A DNA stretch of 64,000 nt from Yoonia sp034652275 (lineage in GTDB: Bacteria; Pseudomonadota; Alphaproteobacteria; Rhodobacterales; Rhodobacteraceae). The position numbers and the translations under genes were made by a program. Positions 25,483-34,608 of this stretch are shown piece after piece. The notes under the pieces are model-generated. The model was not told the origin of the DNA and searched no databases. It saw only the letters and a list, made by a program, of their open reading frames with translations. Positions within the stretch are counted from its first letter, which is position 1, and each line of letters begins with the position of its first letter. The DNA lies in assembly GCF_034652275.1 (NCBI RefSeq), contig NZ_JAXIWG010000002.1, forward strand, positions 434,001 to 498,000. Direction: 5' to 3'.

Positions 25483-26880
25483 TCAGTAGGCGCCACGGCC
25501 GGAAACCACGGCGCGGAATGTCATCGCGATCAGGACAAGGTCCAGCAGCAGCGACCGCGAACGGGCATAGGCAAGGTCCATGTCGATCATCCGGTCAAAG
25601 CCGATCTCGGCACGTCCGGACACCTGCCAGATCCCCGTGAGGCCCGGTTTGACCGCCAGACGGCCCAGCGCACGCGCGGGATAGGCTGCAACCTCTTGCG
25701 GCAAGGCAGGGCGGGGGCCGACGATCGCCATGTCGCCACGCAACACATTGAGGATCTGTGGCAATTCGTCGATGGAAAAGCGGCGCAGCACGCGCCCGAC
25801 ACGGGTGATGCGCGGGTCATGCCGCGCCTTAAAGCAAATGCCTTCGCGGTCGGACTGGGCGAGCAGCTCGGCGCGGCGCGCCTCTGCATCCATATACATC
25901 GAGCGGAACTTGAAGATCGTGAACGGTGTGCCGTCCTTGCCGATCCGGGTTTGCCGGAACAGGACAGGACCACGGCTTTCGATCCGCAGCGCCAGCGCAA
26001 CCGCTGCGAAAAGCGGGGCCAGCGCCAGCACTGCACCGCCCGCCAGCGCGAGATCCAGCACGCGCTTGCCTGCGGCATCGGGCTGGCGTGGGGCGCGGTT
26101 GCGCAGGGCATCGCGGGTTTCGCGCGCCATGAACACCGCATTGCCTACCAGATAGCGGCGCGCCATCCGGCGCGGTTCCATTGCCAGCCGCCAGACCCAT
26201 TCCATCTTGGCACGCCGCACGATCAGCGGCGACCGCGCCACACGGTTGGCCAGAAAATCGAACAAGGCGCCCACACCCATGGTTACGCGGGCCTGCAGGC
26301 GGCTTGCATTGCGCGCGAGCCAGACATCCTGCAACGGCACACCCATCGCGACCAGCACGATGTCCGCACCGCTGGCGTTGATGGCGGCGATGGCAGCGTC
26401 GGTATCGGCGGCACCCTCAAATCCGTCGCGGACACCGGCAATGCGCAGGCCGGGGATGTCGCGGACAAGGCGCGCGGCCGCATCGACGGCAACACCGGAC
26501 CGGCCGCCGAACAGGAATACCGACAGGCCAAGCTGCTGCGCTTTGGCCAGCAGGAATGGCGTGAAATCGGTGCCGTTCAGATTGGCCGCCAATGGGGTGC
26601 GGTTCATTCGTGCCGCCAGCGCTACGCCGATCCCGTCTGGCAGGACGTGATCCGCTGTCAGCAAAGCCGCGCGGTAATGCGGGTCGTGCTGCATCAGATT
26701 GATGCAATGGGCGTTCACGAAACCGACACGCTTTGGCGCGGGGTCGCTCAACAACGCGTCAGCGACCTGATCGGCCTCTGCACTGACGACCGACAGCCCG
26801 AACAAGCCGACCTTGGGCAACGCCGCTGGCATGGGAATGGCGTGGATCGCATCGAACGCCTTTGGGTGGATCATCTGCAT
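25483..26880 (-). CDS. Fusion of WecG/TagA/CpsF glycosyltransferase and polyprenyl-phosphate sugar phosphotransferase
   Basis: The 465-residue protein joins two enzymes. The N-terminal half (about 20-235) is a GT26 transferase with FVNAHCINLMQHDP, LPDGIGVALAARM, FLFGGRSG and MGVGALFDFLAN. The C-terminal half (about 265-465) is a bacterial sugar transferase with one membrane helix (LALAGGAVLALAPLFAAVALAL), KFRSMYMDAE, RRFSIDELPQ, VGPRPALP and KPGLTGIWQVSGR. The second half loads the first sugar phosphate on undecaprenyl phosphate; the first probably adds the next sugar. A GGAG site seven bases upstream supports the start at 26880. Confidence 0.92.
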   Translation of the reverse strand: MQMIHPKAFDAIHAIPMPAALPKVGLFGLSVVSAEADQVADALLSDPAPKRVGFVNAHCINLMQHDPHYRAALLTADHVLPDGIGVALAARMNRTPLAANLNGTDFTPFLLAKAQQLGLSVFLFGGRSGVAVDAAARLVRDIPGLRIAGVRDGFEGAADTDAAIAAINASGADIVLVAMGVPLQDVWLARNASRLQARVTMGVGALFDFLANRVARSPLIVRRAKMEWVWRLAMEPRRMARRYLVGNAVFMARETRDALRNRAPRQPDAAGKRVLDLALAGGAVLALAPLFAAVALALRIESRGPVLFRQTRIGKDGTPFTIFKFRSMYMDAEARRAELLAQSDREGICFKARHDPRITRVGRVLRRFSIDELPQILNVLRGDMAIVGPRPALPQEVAAYPARALGRLAVKPGLTGIWQVSGRAEIGFDRMIDMDLAYARSRSLLLDLVLIAMTFRAVVSGRGAY

Positions 26881-27029
26881 GGGGTGTCTCCGGGTTGGGT
26901 CTGCGGCTATGCAAACACCATCGGGACATTGGCCCTCGCGCTCAACGAAGCGACGGGACAGTTCCTTCGCCCTGTGGGATAGCCTCCCTAGTCAAGGGGG
27001 CGGCGCTGGCGCAAATCGGCACGCGATCC

Positions 27030-27085
27030 TATCTCTCGGGAGGCTGATCCTACCCGTATGGATAGGTCCGCTATCCGGTCCCGCG
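27030..27085. promoter_or_regulatory. EPS palindrome, copy 5, with flanking half-sites spaced 21 bases
   Basis: The core, 27051-27064, reads TACCC-GTAT-GGATA (one mismatch). A degenerate copy TATCT-CTCG-GGAGG begins at 27030 and a TATCC half-site at 27072. The three left halves are therefore exactly 21 bases apart, two helical turns. The group sits between the divergent fused-transferase and FIST genes and could control either. Confidence 0.5.
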
Positions 27086-27134
27086 ATGCCAACATCCCCT
27101 CTGGTGTGATAGATTTCCCGCAAAAGGAGAACGC

Positions 27135-28319
27135 ATGATAATCAACACAGCCATGAGCACGGCCGAAGACGCCGCACAGGCGGTTGCGGAACTGGGCGAG
27201 GCGCTGGGGCTTGACCATGCGGGCATGCCTGATTTCGTGGCCCTGCATTTCAGCCTTGGCTGGTCGCCTGCGGACGTGCATGCCGCCGCAATCAAATCGC
27301 TTGGCGGTGCCGCGCTGCACGGAGGGTCGTCTTGCAGGGGTGTCATGACGCACCACGGGATCGCCATGCAGGACGGGCGTGGCATGGGAGCTTTTGCGAT
27401 CTGGGACAAGGACGGCGCTTATGGCACGGCGATGGCCGATCTGACAGATGACCCCCGTGCAGCGGCCCATGACGCGACCGAAGCGGCGTTGGCCCGTGCA
27501 GACCGCCAAGGCGAAGCACCCGATCTGGTCTGGCTGACCACAGCACCCGGCACCGAAGAACAGGTTCTGGCCGGCATCAAGGATATTCTGGGCGAAGAGG
27601 TGATGATCGTCGGCGGATCATCCGCCGATAACGATGTTTCCGGCAAATGGGCCCAGTTCAGCCACGAAGCTATCGGCACCAACGCTGTTGTCGTTTCGGT
27701 CCTGTTTCCGTCGCGCCCCGTCAGTTGTGCTTATCAAAGCGGCTATGCGCCGACAAAGACAAGTGGCACCGTCACCCGCGTCGATGGGCGGCGGCTGGGT
27801 GAAATCGACGGGCAGCCTGCGGCCGCAGTCTATGCGGATTGGACCAAGCAGGCCGTGCCCGCGGCCACGACCGAAGACATGTCTATTCTGGCTGCCAGCA
27901 CGTTCTTTCCGCTCGGGCGGATCAGCGGCACACTGGCCGATGTGCCGTTCCATCTGCTGGTGCATCCCGCGACATCCCATCCCGACGGTGCGATCAGCCT
28001 GTTTGCCGATATCCACCTTGGCGAGACCCTGTGGTTGATGAACGGGTCGGCTGATAGCCTTGTGGCGCGCGCGGCGCGCACGGCTGAATCCAGTCGCGAT
28101 GCTCTTGTGGCGCCCGAGGTGAGGGGGGCGCTTGTCATATACTGCGGCGGTTGTATGCTTGCGGTCCAGGATCGCATGGACGAAGTGGCGCAGGGCGTGG
28201 CTTCGGCCTTGGGCGGTGCGCCGTTTCTGGGAGTGTTCACTTTCGGCGAACAGGGCGCACCCCTTGGTGCCGAAACACGCCATGGAAATCTCATGATCTC
28301 CTGCTCCAGCTTCGGCTGA
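27135..28319 (+). CDS. FIST-domain sensor protein (NosP-like)
   Basis: The 394-residue soluble protein contains the FIST N-terminal domain (about 25-210) and FIST_C (about 215-370), with hallmark segments LHGGSSCRGVMTHHG, IVGGSSADND and FGEQGAPLG. FIST proteins are ligand sensors; the Pseudomonas and Vibrio member NosP binds heme and reports nitric oxide to a hybrid kinase. Here the next gene is exactly such a kinase. Candidate heme-ligand histidines are visible but unassigned. An AAAAGGAG site seven bases upstream fixes the start. Confidence 0.88.
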   Translation: MIINTAMSTAEDAAQAVAELGEALGLDHAGMPDFVALHFSLGWSPADVHAAAIKSLGGAALHGGSSCRGVMTHHGIAMQDGRGMGAFAIWDKDGAYGTAMADLTDDPRAAAHDATEAALARADRQGEAPDLVWLTTAPGTEEQVLAGIKDILGEEVMIVGGSSADNDVSGKWAQFSHEAIGTNAVVVSVLFPSRPVSCAYQSGYAPTKTSGTVTRVDGRRLGEIDGQPAAAVYADWTKQAVPAATTEDMSILAASTFFPLGRISGTLADVPFHLLVHPATSHPDGAISLFADIHLGETLWLMNGSADSLVARAARTAESSRDALVAPEVRGALVIYCGGCMLAVQDRMDEVAQGVASALGGAPFLGVFTFGEQGAPLGAETRHGNLMISCSSFG

Positions 28320-28342
28320 ACGGCAAAATGGACAGGGCGGAG

Positions 28343-31300
28343 ATGTCTGAACACGAAGACCTGCGCGCTGCCCTGATCGAGCTGGACAAGCTCCGGCTGC
28401 GCGAACGCGCTGCATCGCATGAAAACGCGACCTTGTTGCGTGTTCTGGACGCTATGACCAGCGCCTCCAGTGGTGAAGAAGCTGCCAGCCGGTTGGTCGA
28501 TATCTGCGCCGAGGCCCTCAAAGCGGATGCCGTCGCGCTGGTCGCGATCAATGGCGTCAGCGGACTGTCGGTCATCATGTCCAGCACCCAGGATCTGCGC
28601 GGCGTCAAATTGGAAGGCGGGGCTGATCTGCTGCACCGTCCGCGCCGCATGGTCAACCTGCACAAGGGTGGCAGCAGCGCGTCGATCAAGCAAGCCCTGC
28701 GGCGGTATCAGGCTTTGCTGGCCATGCCCGTGCCGGTCGAGGGCGAAAGCGCGATGGCCCTGCTTGCGATGGCGCGGGCAGAGGCGCATTTCAGCGGGGC
28801 CGATCTTCATCTGTTGGGCCGCATAGCCTCTTTGGCGGGGCAGGCGTTGGCTTCCCAACGGCTTGCGCGGCGCAACACCATGCTTGCGGCGCTGATCGAC
28901 GGGTCGGCGCAATCTGCGCCATCCCCGCAGACGTTCCTTGATACCTCGCTCGAGGCTGTCAGCAGGGCGTTTGACCGACTGACACAGGCCCAAGGTGCGG
29001 TCGTGGCCATCAACAACGATCTGTTGCGTGCGAAAACCGACCAGATTGACGCCGCCATCCACGCGGCCTTGGCGCGCACCGGTGCTTTGGCACGGGCCGA
29101 CCGGGTCTATGTGTTCCGTCTGGTGGCCGAAGACCGGATGGACAACACCCATGAATGGGTGTCCGACGGGATCGAGCCGATGATCGCGCATCTGCAGGAC
29201 ATGCCGGTTGACCTGATGGCGCCTTGGGTGCCGTCTTTCAGTCAGGACCAAGAGGTCTATATCCCCGACGTCACAGCCTTGCCCGATGACGACCCGATCA
29301 AGGATGTGCTGGCAGATCAGGGAATCAGATCACTGCTTGCTGTTCCGATGCTGCGCGACGGCGAGATTATGGGCTTTCTTGGCTATGATGCCGTGAAGGA
29401 GAACCGCACCTTTCTGCCGGGCGAGATTTTCCTGCTGCGCTCGGTTGGCAATACGATCAATGCGATGCTGGAACGCAGTCGCGCCGACCAGCGTGCCGAA
29501 GCGGCCACCCACGCGCTGCTCAGCGAACGCAACCGCGTGCAGGCGACGCTGGACGCCATGCCCGATCTGGTGCTGGAACTGGACAGCAAGGGTGTCTTTA
29601 CCGGCTACCACGTTAGCCACAACGCACAACTGGAAGCGATCGCGCAGGCCATGATTGGCAAGGGTCCCGATGCCGCATTGCCGCGCCAAGCCGCTGATGG
29701 TGTCTGGCGCATCATGTGCGAGGTGGACGCCAAGGGCCGCACCGATCGCCATGAATTCGCCTATGACCTGCCTGATGGGCGGCGGTGGTTGCAGATTTCG
29801 GCGGCTGCGCGGCAGGGGGGGGCAGCCGACGGCGGCTATGTGTTCGTGATCCGCGACATCACCGATGCGCGCGCGCAACGCCGCGAAATCGAACGGCTGA
29901 GCGAGGTTGCACGCCGCACGACCAACCTTGTCATCGTCAGTGATCCGCAGGGCCGTGTCCAATGGGTCAACGCTGCCTTTGAACAGCGCAGCGGCTGGTC
30001 GCTGGCCGAGATTCAGGGCCAGACCCCCGGCAGTTTCCTGCAATCGGACAAATCCGACAAGCGCACGATCCGCCGGATCGGGGCAGCGCTGCGCAAGCGC
30101 ACGCCGGTCAGCGCGCAGATTCTCAACGTGTCGCGCTTGGGCGAGGAATACTGGGTCAGCCTCGACATCCAGCCGCTGTGGGATGCCAAAGGGCGCCATC
30201 AGGGATTCATGGCGGTGCAAAGCGACATTACCGAACGCCGGTTGCAGGCCGAGCAGCTTCAGGCGACCACCGCCCTTGCGATCAAGGCGCGCCAGCGGCT
30301 GGTCAGCGCGGTCGAGGCCTTGCAGGACGGTTTTGCGATCTATGACGCGGACGGGTGCCTTTTGCTGTGCAATCAGCCTTATCGCGATTTCTTTCCACGG
30401 TCAGGCCCGCTGATCCGCGAAGGTATGACCTATCGGGAAATCCTGAACCTGCGTCTGGAGCATCGCGAATACAGGGCCGCCATCGGGCGCGAGGAAGAAT
30501 GGCTGGCGCAGAGGCTTGACCATCACCGCAACCCCTTTTCCGAAATCGAACAGGAACTGTCTGATGGGCGCTGGGTGCGGTCCTTTGAAAAGGCGACCCC
30601 CGATGGCGGGCGCGTTGCGCTGCGGGTCGATATCACCGCCCTGAAAGAAGCCGAAAGGCGCGCGTTGAACGAACGCGCTGCTGCGATGGATGCGTCCCAA
30701 GACGGAATCGCGCTGACGGATGCGCAGGGATATTTCATCTACATGAACCCCGCGCATCGGGTGATGTTCGGGATATCCGCGCAGGAAGACGTGCGCAAAC
30801 TGTCGTGGGAATCGCTTTACGAACCGCGCGAGGTGGATCTGCTGCGGACGGAGGTCCTGCCTGTGCTGCAACGCCAGCGTAGCTGGCAGGGCGAATTGTC
30901 AGGGCGTCATCGCGACGGCACCAAGATCGAACAGGAGGTTTCGCTGTCAGTACAGGATGACGGCGGGATCGTCTGTATCACGCGCGATATCGCCGAACGC
31001 CGCCGCAGCGAGGCAGAGCGCGCGCGCCTGCGCGAGGAATTGCAGCTGGCGCAGCGTCGCGAGGTCATCGGCCAGCTAGCCGCGGGGCTTGCGCATGATT
31101 TCAACAATATCCTTGCGGTGATATCGGGGTCCGCCGCGTTGATCGAAACACGCCTTATGGGGCAGGGCGCCGACACGCAGGATGCAAGCCGCATCGTGCA
31201 GGCGGCAAACAGGGCCGCAGGACTGGTGACGCGCCTGCGCGATGTCGGCAAGCACGCATCGGAACGCCAACAGCTTGATCTGCGCAAATGTCTGGCCGAA

Positions 31301-32182
31301 GCGGCGGATCTTTTGCGCACGGGCCTGTCGAACATGCATAAACTGGCCGTGCTAGCGCCCGAGACACCGCAACTGTCCATCGCCGATCCGACCGATATCC
31401 TGCAAGTCTTGCTGAATCTTGGCATCAACGCCCGTGATGCGCTGGACGACAGCCCGAACGAAATCGCGATGAGCGTTGCCCCCGCAGACCTGTCGATGAT
31501 GGACAGGCCACCTGACATCGGGGTGCTGCATGACGGCTCTGCCTATATCATGCTGCGCGTTCAGGATACCGGGCCCGGGATCGACCCGCAGACGCGCGCG
31601 CGCATCTTCGAGCCTTATTTCACATCCAAAGGTCAACAAGGTACCGGCCTTGGGCTTGCCATCGTCGCGGGTATCGTGCGGGGCAACGATGCCGCGCTCT
31701 GGTTCGACACGACCTCGGGGATCGGCACACGGGTCACGGTGTTCTGGCCTGTCGACGGACCGCAGGCGCGGCACAAGGAAGATACCGCGCAAGACGGTGA
31801 CATGATCCGCCTTGATGGCGTGCAGGCCCTGATCGTCGATGACGAAGAAGAAATCTGCGCCGTTCTCAGCGCCACGCTGGAAGCGGCGGGGGCAGAGGTG
31901 GCCTCTGCGACCGATCCGCGTGACGCGCTCGACGCGATCAGCGGCGATCCAGATTATTGGACGGTCCTGATCACCGACCACGATATGCCGCACATGACCG
32001 GCAGCCAGTTGGCGCAGGCGGCGCGCAAGGTGGCGCCGCATCTGCCGGTGCTGCTTGTCTCGGCGCTGCCTGATGCGGCAGGTGACCATCGCGGATTGTT
32101 CGATGCGGTTCTGCAAAAGCCCGTAGACCCAAGACTGCTTGTAAGGATGATCGCAAAAGCGGTAAGGTCAAAGGGAAGTTGA
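28343..32182 (+). CDS. GAF/PAS hybrid sensor histidine kinase with receiver domain (NahK/ErcS type)
   Basis: The product is about 1279 residues and cytoplasmic, with no clear membrane helix. Order: coiled start, GAF-like domain (about 30-180), second GAF (about 200-370), four PAS-type segments (about 390-900), HisKA with the phospho-accepting His918 in LAHDFNN, HATPase with DTGPGID and GTGLGLAIVAG, and a C-terminal receiver with Asp1212. The layout resembles NahK/ErcS-family hybrid kinases. The start is uncertain: ATG at 28343 has AGGG five bases upstream, while ATG at 28328 is an alternative. It begins 23 bases after the FIST gene. Confidence 0.88.
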   Translation: MSEHEDLRAALIELDKLRLRERAASHENATLLRVLDAMTSASSGEEAASRLVDICAEALKADAVALVAINGVSGLSVIMSSTQDLRGVKLEGGADLLHRPRRMVNLHKGGSSASIKQALRRYQALLAMPVPVEGESAMALLAMARAEAHFSGADLHLLGRIASLAGQALASQRLARRNTMLAALIDGSAQSAPSPQTFLDTSLEAVSRAFDRLTQAQGAVVAINNDLLRAKTDQIDAAIHAALARTGALARADRVYVFRLVAEDRMDNTHEWVSDGIEPMIAHLQDMPVDLMAPWVPSFSQDQEVYIPDVTALPDDDPIKDVLADQGIRSLLAVPMLRDGEIMGFLGYDAVKENRTFLPGEIFLLRSVGNTINAMLERSRADQRAEAATHALLSERNRVQATLDAMPDLVLELDSKGVFTGYHVSHNAQLEAIAQAMIGKGPDAALPRQAADGVWRIMCEVDAKGRTDRHEFAYDLPDGRRWLQISAAARQGGAADGGYVFVIRDITDARAQRREIERLSEVARRTTNLVIVSDPQGRVQWVNAAFEQRSGWSLAEIQGQTPGSFLQSDKSDKRTIRRIGAALRKRTPVSAQILNVSRLGEEYWVSLDIQPLWDAKGRHQGFMAVQSDITERRLQAEQLQATTALAIKARQRLVSAVEALQDGFAIYDADGCLLLCNQPYRDFFPRSGPLIREGMTYREILNLRLEHREYRAAIGREEEWLAQRLDHHRNPFSEIEQELSDGRWVRSFEKATPDGGRVALRVDITALKEAERRALNERAAAMDASQDGIALTDAQGYFIYMNPAHRVMFGISAQEDVRKLSWESLYEPREVDLLRTEVLPVLQRQRSWQGELSGRHRDGTKIEQEVSLSVQDDGGIVCITRDIAERRRSEAERARLREELQLAQRREVIGQLAAGLAHDFNNILAVISGSAALIETRLMGQGADTQDASRIVQAANRAAGLVTRLRDVGKHASERQQLDLRKCLAEAADLLRTGLSNMHKLAVLAPETPQLSIADPTDILQVLLNLGINARDALDDSPNEIAMSVAPADLSMMDRPPDIGVLHDGSAYIMLRVQDTGPGIDPQTRARIFEPYFTSKGQQGTGLGLAIVAGIVRGNDAALWFDTTSGIGTRVTVFWPVDGPQARHKEDTAQDGDMIRLDGVQALIVDDEEEICAVLSATLEAAGAEVASATDPRDALDAISGDPDYWTVLITDHDMPHMTGSQLAQAARKVAPHLPVLLVSALPDAAGDHRGLFDAVLQKPVDPRLLVRMIAKAVRSKGS

Positions 32183-32196
32183 CGAGGTGACCGCGC

Positions 32197-32814
32197 ATGC
32201 GTCTTTTGATTGCAGACGACCACGACCTACTACGCGACACGCTGGTTTCGTTCATCGCCGCAGAAGACGGGCTAGAGGCTGTCGCGGCCTGTGACCTCGA
32301 TGACGCGCTGGAATGTATCGCGAAACAGGGCCCGTTCGATCTGGTGCTGCTCGATTACGCGATGCCCGGCATGAACGGACTGGACGGGTTGCGTCGGGTG
32401 ATGGCGCTGGGGCAGGATCAGCGCGTGGCGTTGATGTCGGGGCTGGCACCACGCGAGATTGCCGAAGAAGCGCTTGCCATCGGTGCCGCCGGATTTCTGC
32501 CAAAGACCCTGTCTGCCAAACGCCTTGTGAATGCCGTAAGGTTCATGGCGATGGGCGAACAATACGCGCCTGTCGATTTTATGACCGCTGAAACGGATGC
32601 CCCCGAAAAGCATCCTCTGGCCGAAAAGCTGTCAAAGCGCGAATTGCAGATGTTGCAGGGGCTTTGCGAAGGCAAGTCCAACAAGGAAATCGCGCGCGAT
32701 GTGGATTTGTCCGAACCCACGATCAAGCTGCATATGAAAACGCTTTACCGCAAGCTTGATGCGCATAACCGCACGCAAGCCGCCCTGATCGCCAAAGAAG
32801 CCGGGCTGTTCTGA
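32197..32814 (+). CDS. NarL/LuxR-type response regulator
   Basis: The 205-residue regulator has an N-terminal receiver domain (Asp53 in LLDYAMPGMNG; acidic pocket IADDHD at the start) and a C-terminal LuxR helix-turn-helix (about 140-200; SKRELQMLQGLCEG and the recognition helix around SEPTIKLHMKTL). It starts 14 bases after the hybrid kinase and is likely its partner. The regulon is unknown. A TATCC-type palindrome is not visible upstream of this operon beyond copy 5, which lies before the FIST gene. Confidence 0.93.
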   Translation: MRLLIADDHDLLRDTLVSFIAAEDGLEAVAACDLDDALECIAKQGPFDLVLLDYAMPGMNGLDGLRRVMALGQDQRVALMSGLAPREIAEEALAIGAAGFLPKTLSAKRLVNAVRFMAMGEQYAPVDFMTAETDAPEKHPLAEKLSKRELQMLQGLCEGKSNKEIARDVDLSEPTIKLHMKTLYRKLDAHNRTQAALIAKEAGLF

Positions 32815-33015
32815 CAGGCGTCGCTGCGCAAGTCCGGTCCATATCCTCGTCAGACATGGGTTCACCTGATACAGCGTCTATTGTCGCGACAGGTTTATTT
32901 TTTTATCGCATTATCAAATATTTGCATGCCTTCCATAAAGTTTCTCGGAACAATTCCGATCACGTCGAATTGACCTTTCGTAAGTGCGGCAAAACCGCAT
33001 CGGGAAGGTGGGACC

Positions 33016-34608
33016 ATGACAATGACACGAAGAGAGCTGCTGGGCGCCGTCGGGATGACCGCCGGATCGGCAGCAATGTATTACGCCATGGCAAGCTTAG
33101 GCCATGCGCAGGAATCCACCTATCAGGGCCGCATCTCGCTGACGGGAGAACCGACCAACGGTCGCCGCGTGCTGGTGCTGGGGGCTGGCCTTGCAGGCAT
33201 GACCGCCGCGCTGGAATTGCGCGATGCCGGTTACGACGTGCAGGTGCTGGAATATCGCGAAAAGGCCGGGGGCCGGTGCTGGACCCTGCGCAGCGGCGAT
33301 ACCTATACCGACATCGACGGTGTGATCCAGAATGTCGATTTCGAGGACGGGAATTACATCAACCCCGGCCCGTGGCGCATTCCCTACAACCACCATGCCG
33401 TGCTGGATTACTGCAAGCGGCTGGGCGTCAAGCTCGAACCTTTCATCCAGAAGAACCACAATGCCTATCTGCACCGGTCGGATGCGTTTGGCGGAGAACC
33501 GCAGCGGTTCCGGCATGTTGCCACCGACTACCGTGGTCATGTCGCTGAATTGCTGGCCAAGGCCACCAATCAAGGGATGCTGGACGCCGAAGTCACCGAG
33601 GCTGACCGCGAAACATTGATCAATTCGCTGCGCACCTTCGGCCATCTGAACGACGACAACGCCTATGTCGAAAGTGACCGCACCAGCCAATATCGTGGCT
33701 ATGCGCGCGAGGCAGGCGGCGGCCGGGATGGCGCGCCTGTTCCTTCCGAGCCGATGGATTTCGAGACGCTGCTGCAATCCGAGTTGTGGCGCTGGCTGAG
33801 CGAGGCTGAAACCACTAGCCACCAGAACGCCATTTTCCAGCCTGTCGGCGGGATGGACATGATCGCGCAGGCCTTTGCGCGTGAAGTGGACGATCTGGTC
33901 ACGTACAACGCCCGCGTCATCTCGATGATCCAGAACGGCGATACTGTGACCGTCCAGTATGAGGACCGCGAAAACGGCGGTGATCCTGTGGAAATGACCG
34001 CCGATTGGTGCGTCTGCACGATCCCGTTCTCGATCCTTGGCCAGATGGACCATAACCTGCCATCCGCCAAGGCGCAGGTCGTCGATACGATGTATTACGA
34101 AGGTGCGATCAAATTCGGGCTCGAATTCAACCGTCGCTTCTGGGAAGAAGACGACAGCATCTATGGCGGCATCACCTATACCGATCTGCCGATTTCGCTG
34201 ATCAGCTATCCGTCGAACGATTACTTCTCGGACGGTAAGGGCGTGCTGCTGGGCGGCTATGTCTGGGGTGCGAATGCCTATCAGTTCAACGCGATGCAGC
34301 CGGATGAGGCCGTGCGCTGGGCTGTCGAATACGGGTCGCGCATCCACCCGCAATACCCGGAAGAATTTTCCAGCGGCGTCTGCGTCAGCTGGCACAAGGT
34401 GCCGTGGACCTTGGGTTGCTATGGCATCTGGCAGGACAAGGAACGTGATTACGCCGGTGTGGTCGAGATGGGCCCCGACGACCGGATCGTGCTGGCGGGC
34501 GAACACCTGTCCTATCTGCCCGCATGGATGGAAGGCGCAATCCTGTCCTCGCTTGACGCTATCGCCCAATTGCACGCCCGCGCGACTGTCAGCGGAGCAG
34601 GAGAATGA
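33016..34608 (+). CDS. Tat-exported flavin-dependent amine oxidase/dehydrogenase
   Basis: The 530-residue protein starts with a twin-arginine signal (TRRELLG, then a hydrophobic stretch ending GHAQ), so it folds with FAD before export. The dinucleotide motif GAGLAG is at 56-61, followed by GGRCWT, a long substrate domain, and a C-terminal FAD contact LAGEHLSYLPAWMEGA. This is the flavin monoamine oxidase fold. A near relative by layout is NicA2, which passes electrons to a neighbouring cytochrome c rather than O2. The next gene here is a cytochrome c, overlapping by four bases. Substrate unknown; an amine or N-methylated compound is likely. Confidence 0.88.
   Translation: MTMTRRELLGAVGMTAGSAAMYYAMASLGHAQESTYQGRISLTGEPTNGRRVLVLGAGLAGMTAALELRDAGYDVQVLEYREKAGGRCWTLRSGDTYTDIDGVIQNVDFEDGNYINPGPWRIPYNHHAVLDYCKRLGVKLEPFIQKNHNAYLHRSDAFGGEPQRFRHVATDYRGHVAELLAKATNQGMLDAEVTEADRETLINSLRTFGHLNDDNAYVESDRTSQYRGYAREAGGGRDGAPVPSEPMDFETLLQSELWRWLSEAETTSHQNAIFQPVGGMDMIAQAFAREVDDLVTYNARVISMIQNGDTVTVQYEDRENGGDPVEMTADWCVCTIPFSILGQMDHNLPSAKAQVVDTMYYEGAIKFGLEFNRRFWEEDDSIYGGITYTDLPISLISYPSNDYFSDGKGVLLGGYVWGANAYQFNAMQPDEAVRWAVEYGSRIHPQYPEEFSSGVCVSWHKVPWTLGCYGIWQDKERDYAGVVEMGPDDRIVLAGEHLSYLPAWMEGAILSSLDAIAQLHARATVSGAGE

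Noticed and set aside
26968..26981. CGCCC-TGTG-GGATA near the start of the fused transferase gene
   Set aside because: The right half is perfect, but the left half keeps only the last two of the five TATCC bases plus one other; this is within chance for GC-rich DNA.
33097..34575. 492-codon open frame antisense to the amine oxidase gene
   Set aside because: Same reason: the sense strand encodes a recognisable flavoenzyme with a Tat signal.
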